A stretch of 11,563 nucleotides of DNA, from contig JALOSK010000036.1 of the NCBI GenBank assembly GCA_025458465.1, positions 1 to 11,563 on the forward strand. Direction: 5' to 3'. Both the position numbers and the translations under genes were made by a program. Positions 5,360 through 11,563 of this stretch are shown in pieces. Numbering within the stretch: the first letter of the stretch is position 1; every line of letters starts with the position of its first letter. Under the pieces are notes generated by a model, which worked only from the letters and a program-made list of their open reading frames with translations, had not been told where the DNA came from and did no database searches. The DNA is from Sandarakinorhabdus sp. (GTDB lineage: Bacteria; Pseudomonadota; Alphaproteobacteria; Sphingomonadales; Sphingomonadaceae).

Positions 5360-6766
5360 ATGATCTTTCCGACCCGTCGCAAGCCCAGCGGTGATACCCC
5401 CGCCGCACCGACGACAGAGAACCCGGTGGCGCCCGCCGCCAAGCCGGCCGCCGCCCCGGTGGTGAACATCCGCGACAAGCGCCGCGATGATTACACCGAA
5501 CTGAAGGTCACGCTGCACCAGCAGCTGATCGACCGCATCAATCTGGCCGCTCTGGACACCATGACGCGCGATCAGATGCAGCGTGACATCGGTGACATCG
5601 TTCAGGAAATGCTGAAGGAAAACAACCAGGCGCTGAACGCCAACGAGCGCAAGCAGCTGGTTGAGGACATCCTGGACGAGCTGCTGGGCCTGGGCCCGCT
5701 GGAGCCGTTGCTGAAGGATCCCAGCATTTCGGACATCATGGTCAACAGCGCCACCAAGGTGTTCGTTGAACGTGGCGGCCGCATCGTCGAGGTCGGCACC
5801 CGTTTTGCCAACGATGGGCACCTGTTGCGCATCATCGGCAAGATCGTTTCCAACGTCGGCCGCCGCGTCGACGAAAGCTCGCCGATGGTGGACGCCCGCC
5901 TGCCGGATGGCAGCCGCATCAACGCCATCATTCCGCCGCTGGCCATCGACGGGCCCTGCCTGTCGATCCGCAAGTTCCCGCCCAGCCGCACCAGCATCGA
6001 CAAGCTGGTGGACTATGGCTCGATGACGGCCGATTGTGCCGCCATGCTGAAGGCCGTCGTGGCCAGCCGCCGCAACGTCATCGTTTCGGGCGGCACCGGT
6101 TCGGGCAAGACGACGATGCTGAATGCGCTTTCGGCGTCGATCGGCAGCCACGAACGCGTGGTGACCATCGAGGATTCGGCGGAACTGCAGTTGCAGCAGA
6201 GCCACGTGGTGCGCCTGGAAACCCGTCCGCCCAACATCGAAGGGCGCGGTGAGGTGAACCAGCGCGACCTGGTGAAGAACGCGCTGCGCATGCGGCCCGA
6301 TCGCGTCATCCTGGGCGAAATCCGTTCCGGTGAAGCCTTCGACATGCTGCAGGCGATGAACACCGGCCACGACGGTTCGATGACGACGCTGCACGCCAAC
6401 ACGCCGCGCGATGCGCTGTCCCGCCTTGAGCAGATGATCGGCATGTCCGGCATCGACATCAGCCCGAAATCGGCGCGCGCGCAGATTGCATCGGCGATCA
6501 ATGTCGTGCTGCAGCTGGAACGCCTGCAGGACGGCAGCCGCCGTGTCACTTCGGTGGCCGAGATCACCGGCATGGAAGGCGAGATCATCCTGATGCAGGA
6601 GATCTTCAAGTTCGTGCGCGAGGGCGTTGACGAGAACGGCAAGGTCATCGGCGAGATGCGCCCCATGGGTGTGCGGCCCAAGTTCATGGAAGTGCTCAAG
6701 GCACGCGGCTTCGACCTGCCCTCCACGATGTTCGATCCCTTCCGCAAGAAGGAAGGCCAGCCATGA
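5360..6766 (+). CDS. cpaF: CpaF/TadA secretion ATPase, pilus motor
   Basis: A 468-residue hexameric ATPase of the VirB11/GspE superfamily that drives Flp assembly, and probably retraction, at the cytoplasmic face. A Pro/Ala-rich N-terminus (about 1-40) precedes an N-terminal domain (about 45-220: LGLGPLEPLLKDPSISDIMVN, VGRRVDESSPMVDARLPDGS). The catalytic domain shows Walker A GGTGSGKTT (244-252, Lys250), the Asp box TIEDSAELQL (269-278), Walker B RVILGEIRSGEAF (315-327, Glu320) and the His box TGHDGSMTTLHAN (335-347). All key residues are present and the length is normal. The start ATG 5360 has GGGGG (5348-5352) 7 bases upstream. The stop overlaps the tadB start (ATGA at 6763-6766). Confidence 0.97.
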   Translation: MIFPTRRKPSGDTPAAPTTENPVAPAAKPAAAPVVNIRDKRRDDYTELKVTLHQQLIDRINLAALDTMTRDQMQRDIGDIVQEMLKENNQALNANERKQLVEDILDELLGLGPLEPLLKDPSISDIMVNSATKVFVERGGRIVEVGTRFANDGHLLRIIGKIVSNVGRRVDESSPMVDARLPDGSRINAIIPPLAIDGPCLSIRKFPPSRTSIDKLVDYGSMTADCAAMLKAVVASRRNVIVSGGTGSGKTTMLNALSASIGSHERVVTIEDSAELQLQQSHVVRLETRPPNIEGRGEVNQRDLVKNALRMRPDRVILGEIRSGEAFDMLQAMNTGHDGSMTTLHANTPRDALSRLEQMIGMSGIDISPKSARAQIASAINVVLQLERLQDGSRRVTSVAEITGMEGEIILMQEIFKFVREGVDENGKVIGEMRPMGVRPKFMEVLKARGFDLPSTMFDPFRKKEGQP

Positions 6767-7764
6767 TGATGCCATCCTTCCTGAATGGCGAAACGCTGTT
6801 CTATGGCGTGGTCTTCCTCGCCGTGGTGCTGCTGATCGAAGGCGGCTTCCTGTGGTATCAAGATACCTATGGCGGCCGTCGCCGTGTCTCCCGGCGCATG
6901 GAAATGCTGGAAAAGGGCGCCAGCAGCGAGGAAATCATCACCGCGCTGCGCCGGCAGACGACAGACCTGTCGCGCACGTTGCTGCCGTCGGCGATCAAGT
7001 ATCTCGACAGCCGCATGAACCAGGCCGGTATCCGCATGAGCGCGCAGCGCATGCTGTCGCTGATGGCCACGGCCACCTTGCTGATCGGTTTCCTCTTCCC
7101 GTTGATCGGCGGGGTCACCGGCCAGGTGCAGACTGTCGGTGCGATCCTCGTGCTGGTGATGTTTGCCATCGGCGCCGGCATCGTGCTGCCGATCCTCTAC
7201 ATCAACTACAAGGCTGCTGCGCGGCTGAAGAAGATCGAGGCCCAGTTCCCGGTTGCGCTCGACGTGCTGGTGCGCGGCCTGCGGGCTGGCTATCCGGTCA
7301 CTGGCGCGCTGGAACTGGTGGTCAAGGAAATGCCCGATCCACTGGCTTCGGAACTCGGGCTGGTGGTGGCCGAGATGAACTATGGCTATCCGCTGCGGCA
7401 GGCGCTGGAGAATTTCGCCGCCCGCGTGCAGACGCAGGACGCCAACATGTTCGTCGTCTCCGTGGCGATCCAGACCGAAACCGGCGGCAGCCTTGCCGAT
7501 ATTCTGGACGGCCTGTCCAAGGTCATTCGTGACCGCGCCGCCATGGTTCTCAAGGTCAGGGCGCTGGCATCGGAAGGCAAGATGACGGGCGCCGTGCTCA
7601 CCGCCATGCCGGTGATCACCTTCCTCGGGGTCTTTTCGAGCAATCCCGAATTCTATCTGTCGGTCAGTGATGACCCATGGTTCATGCCCGGCGTGCTGGG
7701 CATGCTGTTCCTCTACACGCTGGGTGTCGTCATCATGCGCCGCCTGATCGCGATCAAGGTGTAA
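6763..7764 (+). CDS. tadB: TadB inner-membrane platform protein
   Basis: A 333-residue integral membrane protein of the T2SS F (GspF/PilC-like) family that forms the platform beneath the pilus with TadC and couples to CpaF. By eye there are membrane segments at about 11-31, 98-117, 122-146, 273-291 and 306-325. The T2SSF domain lies at about 155-285 (LKKIEAQFPVALDVLVRGLRAGYPVTGAL, then AIQTETGGSLADILDGLSKVIRDRA), which is the expected cytoplasmic helical bundle. Three ATGs in a row (6763, 6766, 6769) can serve as start; AAGGAAGG (6749-6756) sits 6 bases before the first. The first start overlaps cpaF by four bases, and tadC begins 4 bases after the stop. Confidence 0.93.
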   Translation: MMMPSFLNGETLFYGVVFLAVVLLIEGGFLWYQDTYGGRRRVSRRMEMLEKGASSEEIITALRRQTTDLSRTLLPSAIKYLDSRMNQAGIRMSAQRMLSLMATATLLIGFLFPLIGGVTGQVQTVGAILVLVMFAIGAGIVLPILYINYKAAARLKKIEAQFPVALDVLVRGLRAGYPVTGALELVVKEMPDPLASELGLVVAEMNYGYPLRQALENFAARVQTQDANMFVVSVAIQTETGGSLADILDGLSKVIRDRAAMVLKVRALASEGKMTGAVLTAMPVITFLGVFSSNPEFYLSVSDDPWFMPGVLGMLFLYTLGVVIMRRLIAIKV

Positions 7765-7768
7765 GGTC

Positions 7769-8722
7769 ATGATCAGCACCAATCTTGCCAATCTCGTGGT
7801 GATGGGCCTGGTGTTCGTCGCCGTCGTGCTTGTCGTTCTGGCGCTGGCGCCGGCGCTGATCGGCCGGGTGGGCATCAAGGATCGCCTTGCGGCCCAGGGT
7901 GGCGGCGCGGCGATCGATGCACCTGGCAGCATCAGGGCCGATCAGGGCAACAGCATGTGGGCCCGCCTGCTGGCCGAAATCGAATCGCGCGGTCTGAACC
8001 TGACTGACGAGGCCTCGAACAAGATGGCCGAAAAGCTGGCGCTTGCCGGCTTTGACCAGCCCTATGCGCAGCGCGCCTACACGCTCGCCCGCGCCGCCGG
8101 CACCCTGGGTCTGCCGGCCCTCGTGCTGACCTTCATGTCCCTCACCGGGGCCTGGCCGAACGTCACCAAGCTCTACATGATCCTGCTCGGCTCGCTGATG
8201 CTGGGCCTCTATCTGCCCGCCATCATCGTGTCCTCGCGGGCGGACACGCGCGCCAAGGAAATCCTGAACGGCTTTCCCGACACGCTCGATCTGCTGCTGG
8301 TCTGCCTCGAAGCCGGTCTGGGCATTGATGCCGCCTTCAGCCGCGTCGGCTCCGAAATCGTCGGGTCGCATCCGTTGCTGGCCAAGCTGTTCGGGCAGGT
8401 CAGCCTGGAACTGCGCGCCGGCCGCAGCCGTGAGGATGCGCTGCGCCTGCTGGCCCGCAAGAGCGGCGTCTCGGAAATCACGGCCTTCACCACCCTGATC
8501 ATCCAGTCCGACAAGCTGGGTGCATCGGTGGCCCAGGCGCTGCGCATCTATGCGGCGGAACTGCGCGAACAGCGCCGCATGCGCGCCGAGGAAAAGGCCC
8601 ATCGCATCCCGGTGCTGCTGTCGATCCCGCTGGTCTGCTTCATGCTGCCCACCATGATCGCGGTGCTCATGCTGCCGGCCGGCATCAACATGAAGAACCA
8701 GATGGCATCGGTGGACAAATGA
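7769..8722 (+). CDS. tadC: TadC inner-membrane platform protein
   Basis: A 317-residue second platform protein of the T2SS F family, the expected partner of TadB. Predicted membrane segments by eye are at about 9-31, 106-125, 133-154 and 280-302. The T2SSF domain (about 165-280) contains ILNGFPDTLDLLLVCLEAGLGIDAAF and LIIQSDKLGASVAQALR, the TadC-type form of the motif. Length is typical. AAGGTG (7756-7761), inside the end of tadB, lies 7 bases before ATG 7769. The stop overlaps the start of the next gene (ATGA at 8719-8722). TadB and TadC as adjacent separate genes is the normal Tad arrangement, in contrast to the single PilC of type IVa pili. Confidence 0.93.
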   Translation: MISTNLANLVVMGLVFVAVVLVVLALAPALIGRVGIKDRLAAQGGGAAIDAPGSIRADQGNSMWARLLAEIESRGLNLTDEASNKMAEKLALAGFDQPYAQRAYTLARAAGTLGLPALVLTFMSLTGAWPNVTKLYMILLGSLMLGLYLPAIIVSSRADTRAKEILNGFPDTLDLLLVCLEAGLGIDAAFSRVGSEIVGSHPLLAKLFGQVSLELRAGRSREDALRLLARKSGVSEITAFTTLIIQSDKLGASVAQALRIYAAELREQRRMRAEEKAHRIPVLLSIPLVCFMLPTMIAVLMLPAGINMKNQMASVDK

Positions 8723-10173
8723 AACAGAAAACCGGCTTCATCCTCGCACTTGCATCGGCGGCGCCGGGCGTTGCCGGAGAGGTTGCGCCCGAAGCGCGCA
8801 TGCTGGCCACCGATGCGGTTGGCATCGGGCTTGCCGCCACCGCCAACGCGCAAGGCGTGGCCGCCGCCCTTGATGAGGGCCGCGCCCTGTTGATGGCCGG
8901 CAATGCCGCGCAGGCGGTGTCGGCCTTCCGCCTCGCGATGACGGCGGATCCAAGTTCGGTCCCGGCGCTCAATGGCCTTGCCATCGCCTATGATCGGCTG
9001 GGCCGCAGCGATCTGGCGCGGCGCCACTTCGAAATGGCGCTGTCGATCGAGCCGGAGGCTGCCGACATTGCCTATAATCTTGGCCTGTCGCTGCATCTTG
9101 CCGGTGATCATCGCGCCGCCGTGCCGTGGTTGCAGCGGGCCTCTGGCGGTGATGACGGGCGGGCTGCCACCGCCGCGCGCCGTGTGCTGGCGCTGATTGC
9201 CGCCCGACTCGAAGCCGAGGCCAGCGGCCAGCTGCCGGCCAGCCCGGCGGCCGGCGATGCGCCGGTTCGGGTCGCCAGCGCCCGCATCGACATGGCCAGC
9301 ACCGGCGAGGCCGTTCTGGTGCTGCCGTCTTCGGTGGCTCACCCCGCTGCGCCGACACCGGTTCTGGCCCGTTCCGCAGCCCAGCCACGGGCCTTGGCAC
9401 TGTCTGTGCCGGTGGCACGCCTGGCGGCGGATGCGCTGGCCACGGCCACGGCTGATGTTGCCGGCCTTCATGTCAACTTGCCGGCACTGGCGACGGATGC
9501 CGATGCCGCCCCGCAGCCGCGCGCCGCAGTGGCGCCGTTGGCGGTGCGGGACGTGATGGCTGCCCGTCTTGGTGCGCTGGCCGCGCTGACGATCCCGCTG
9601 GCTGTGCCTGCCGTTGCAACGCCGGCGTTCGCGCCGCCGCCGGTGGTGGAGGCGCTGGCCGATGCACCCGCCGTGCCCGATGCGCGGTCCGCACTCGCCG
9701 TCGATTCCGATGCCGTTGCCGATCCCGGTGTTAGGGCGCTGGCGGCAACTGCTGCGCCAGCACGCGCAGCACCGGTCCTGCCGCTGCCGCGCGTGATCAC
9801 GCTTGGCGATGCACCGCCGGATTTCGCCGACCTGTCGGCCGGAGCGGCGCCGACGCAGGATGCGCCTGCGCCCGCGCCGCTGCGTCTGCTTGATCTTGCC
9901 GCGCTGCCGCTGCTGGCAACGGCCACGCCGCTGCAACCCCTGCCGCTGCTGGTGCCGGCGCGCATTGCGGTCGACTGGCTTGCCGGCACCGATATCGAAG
10001 CCATTGGGCCCGGCCAAGAAGCCTCCCTGCAATCGCGCCTGATGGACGCCCTGCTGGCCCAGGCCGATCTGGCCGATACCATCGATCCGCAGGCGGTGCG
10101 GATGGCGATCAACCGGCTGGAAGCGCTGCTGTCGCGCATCCGGGATATCACAGGCGAGATGATGAATGCCTGA
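8719..10173 (+). CDS. TPR protein with long Ala/Pro-rich tail, Tad-associated
   Basis: A 484-residue protein whose first 165 residues look like three TPR repeats (about 47-80, 81-114, 115-148: e.g. EGRALLMAGNAAQAVSAFRLAMTADP, then ALNGLAIAYDRLGRSDLARRHFEMALSIEP). MKQKTGFILALASAAPGVAG at the N-terminus resembles a weak export signal, so a periplasmic site is likely but not certain. Residues about 170-415 are a low-complexity Ala/Pro/Leu-rich region without a recognisable domain or any Cys. The last 65 residues (WLAGTDIEAIGPGQEASLQ to the end) look helical, possibly a coiled coil. It lies in the TadD-like part of the operon, overlapping tadC by 4 bases and the next gene by 8. Role inferred: periplasmic adaptor or assembly factor. 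The tail is not recognised. Confidence 0.75.
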   Translation: MKQKTGFILALASAAPGVAGEVAPEARMLATDAVGIGLAATANAQGVAAALDEGRALLMAGNAAQAVSAFRLAMTADPSSVPALNGLAIAYDRLGRSDLARRHFEMALSIEPEAADIAYNLGLSLHLAGDHRAAVPWLQRASGGDDGRAATAARRVLALIAARLEAEASGQLPASPAAGDAPVRVASARIDMASTGEAVLVLPSSVAHPAAPTPVLARSAAQPRALALSVPVARLAADALATATADVAGLHVNLPALATDADAAPQPRAAVAPLAVRDVMAARLGALAALTIPLAVPAVATPAFAPPPVVEALADAPAVPDARSALAVDSDAVADPGVRALAATAAPARAAPVLPLPRVITLGDAPPDFADLSAGAAPTQDAPAPAPLRLLDLAALPLLATATPLQPLPLLVPARIAVDWLAGTDIEAIGPGQEASLQSRLMDALLAQADLADTIDPQAVRMAINRLEALLSRIRDITGEMMNA

Positions 10174-11158
10174 CGGGAATGATGATGGCCGCGATCTGAT
10201 GACCGAACTTGGCATCGGCCAGGTGCGGGACGATCTGCAGCAGATCCTTCCCCCGCCCCGGCCCGGGCTGCTGTCGCGCATGCAGCATCTGATGTTTGCC
10301 GCCCTGCTGGTGGCGCTGGCGCTGGCGCTGGCCGGGCCGGCCCTGGCGGCCAAGCGCAAACCCGTGCTGCCTGTTGCGCCATTGGTGGTGGCGCCGCCCA
10401 CGCCTGCGGCACTGGCGTTGCTGGATGCCGCGATTGCCGATGGCCGGCTGGAGGATGCGCGCCAGATGATGGCGCCGATGTGGGCCAGTGGCGCGCCGCA
10501 AGTGACCTTGCGCGGCGCGGAACTGGCGTTGGCCGCGGGCTCGCTGCCCGAAGCGGCGGATGGTTTCTTGGGGCTGGTGGACGGGCCCCTGGCGGCTGCG
10601 GCCCGGCAAGGGTTGGGCATCACCCGGCTCAAGCAGGGCCGCGCCGCCGAAGCCAAGGCGGAACTGGAACAGGCTGTGGCGCTTGATCCGGGGCAACCGC
10701 GGGCATGGAACGCGTTGGCCGTGCTGGCCGATCGCAGCAGGGACTGGGCGGCCGCCGATGCCGCTTATGCCAAGGCGATTGCCGCGGCACCCGGCGATGC
10801 GTCGCTGCTGGCCAACCGCGGCTGGTCGATGCTGATGCGCGGGCATCCGGTTGCCGCAGAGCGGGATCTGGCGGCGGCGCTGCAGATGGCGCCCGGCCTG
10901 CAATCGGCGCGCACCAACCTGGCGCTCGCCCGGGCCATGCAGGGCCGTTACGAGGATGCGTTCCGGCTTTCCGACAAGAAGACGCTGGCCGCCGATCTGA
11001 ACACCGTGGGCTATGCCGCAATGGCGCGCGGCGATCTTGCCATTGCCGAGGCCTATTTCAACCGCGCGCTCAGCCTCAATCCGCAGTTCGATCGGGTGGC
11101 CTGGGACAATCTCCAGTATCTGGCCGAGCTGAAAAGCGCGGCCCGCCCGCCGCAATGA
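10166..11158 (+). CDS. tadD: TadD-like TPR protein
   Basis: A 330-residue TPR protein; TadD-type proteins are periplasmic or outer-membrane-associated helpers thought to assist the secretin. TPR-like units run from about residue 80 to 315 (e.g. ALLDAAIADGRLEDARQ, GITRLKQGRAAEAKAELEQAVALDP, AWNALAVLADRSRDWAAADAAYAKAIAAAP, GYAAMARGDLAIAEAYFNRALSLNP). A hydrophobic segment (about 43-62) ending GPALAAK looks like a signal peptide, but 38 residues precede it. ATG at 10280 would give a classical signal peptide yet has no ribosome site; ATG 10166 has a weak purine-rich site (10152-10158) and overlaps the previous gene. No lipobox Cys, unlike many TadD lipoproteins. The symbol follows position and architecture rather than clear orthology. 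Confidence 0.72.
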   Translation: MPDGNDDGRDLMTELGIGQVRDDLQQILPPPRPGLLSRMQHLMFAALLVALALALAGPALAAKRKPVLPVAPLVVAPPTPAALALLDAAIADGRLEDARQMMAPMWASGAPQVTLRGAELALAAGSLPEAADGFLGLVDGPLAAAARQGLGITRLKQGRAAEAKAELEQAVALDPGQPRAWNALAVLADRSRDWAAADAAYAKAIAAAPGDASLLANRGWSMLMRGHPVAAERDLAAALQMAPGLQSARTNLALARAMQGRYEDAFRLSDKKTLAADLNTVGYAAMARGDLAIAEAYFNRALSLNPQFDRVAWDNLQYLAELKSAARPPQ

Positions 11159-11171
11159 GCCTGTTGTGACG

Positions 11172-11563
11172 ATGGCCGATGCCGGCCTGCTGCTGATGGC
11201 GCTGTCGGTGCTGGCTGCCGCCGGCTTCGATCTGTGGCGCTTCGAGATTCCCGATACGCTCACCGTCACCATCATCGCCGGTGCGGTGCTGTTCGGGCTG
11301 GGCACGCCGGGCTTTGATTGGGCCCGACATGCCGCAGCCGGCGGTGCCTTCTTTGCCTTTGGCCTGCTGGCGTTCGCGCGCGGCTGGCTGGGCGGCGGCG
11401 ACGTGAAGATCATGACCGGCTGCGCCTGCTGGGCCACATTGGGCAATCTGATCGAACAGCAGGTGTTGATCGCACTGGCCGGGGGTGTGCTGGCGCTGGC
11501 ACTGATGCTGGTGCGCCGTTCGCTGAAGCTGGCCGGCGTGACCGGCGAGGATGCGCCGCGCCT
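11172..11563 (+). CDS. cpaA: CpaA-type prepilin peptidase (partial, 3' end missing)
   Basis: The first 130 residues of an A24-family aspartic prepilin peptidase, cut by the window edge; family members of this small type are about 160-175 residues, so roughly a quarter is missing. It is multi-helical membrane protein sequence throughout. Both catalytic aspartates are visible: Asp20 in FDLWRFEIPDTLT (the D-x-IPN-type site, with Asp in place of the usual Asn) and Asp77 in GWLGGGDVKI (the GxGD motif). It should remove the 14-residue leader of the Flp prepilin at the cytoplasmic membrane face. Start ATG 11172 is preferred; GTG 11166 in the same frame would add two residues, and neither has a strong ribosome site. 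The gap of 13 bases from the TadD-like gene is the largest within the operon. Confidence 0.9.
   Translation, partial: MADAGLLLMALSVLAAAGFDLWRFEIPDTLTVTIIAGAVLFGLGTPGFDWARHAAAGGAFFAFGLLAFARGWLGGGDVKIMTGCACWATLGNLIEQQVLIALAGGVLALALMLVRRSLKLAGVTGEDAPR

Noticed and set aside
6013..7932. Long - strand open frames opposite cpaF and tadB (also 4940-6775)
   Set aside because: Antisense to cpaF and tadB, which have all family motifs; the composition is shadow-like.
8548..10656. 702-codon open frame on the - strand opposite the TPR genes
   Set aside because: The + strand shows real TPR repeats and operon overlaps; the - strand product is low-complexity Arg/Gly/Gln sequence typical of a shadow frame.

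Overview
The window holds the core of a Tad/Flp (type IVc) pilus locus, all on the + strand, from a GC-rich alphaproteobacterium. The Caulobacter-type cpa gene order, the CpaB/CpaC/CpaE/CpaF sequence types, the high GC and the TonB-like C-terminus upstream point to the Sphingomonadales. The family-level call is moderately confident; I cannot name the genus.

Layout. Positions 2-247 are the 3' end of a TonB C-terminal-domain gene. Positions 248-898 are a long non-coding stretch, partly AT-rich, with repeated 11-mers, perfect dyads and a cluster of GANTC sites; it is best read as the control region of the pilin gene. The Flp pilin gene (899-1081) is followed by a strong UUCG-loop hairpin. A second non-coding stretch (1128-1519) holds a perfect TATAAT box, a long leader and a possible 28-codon leader peptide that runs into cpaB. 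From 1520 to the end runs a tightly packed operon: cpaB, cpaC, a small exported CpaD-like protein, cpaE, cpaF, tadB, tadC, a TPR protein with a long Ala/Pro-rich tail, a TadD-like TPR protein, and a CpaA-type prepilin peptidase cut by the window edge. Most junctions overlap by 1-8 bases or are separated by 2-4 bases; only the last gap is longer (13 bases).

How the parts fit. CpaA should cleave the Flp prepilin after Gly14. CpaF is the cytoplasmic motor ATPase and TadB/TadC are the inner-membrane platform. CpaE is the MinD-like localisation factor. CpaC is the outer-membrane secretin, with CpaB as its periplasmic partner. The TPR proteins (TadD type) probably help secretin assembly or act as periplasmic adaptors. 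No full-length CpaD lipoprotein and no TadE/TadF/TadG pseudopilins are visible; they may lie beyond the right edge or elsewhere.

The most unusual points are: a roughly 100-residue protein in the cpaD slot that seems to keep only the C-terminal signature of CpaD; a CpaE P-loop with neither lysine; an extra 484-residue TPR/Ala-Pro protein between tadC and tadD; a coupled leader ORF before cpaB; and repeated sequence elements in the two regulatory regions. No tRNA, rRNA, CRISPR array or insertion sequence was seen.
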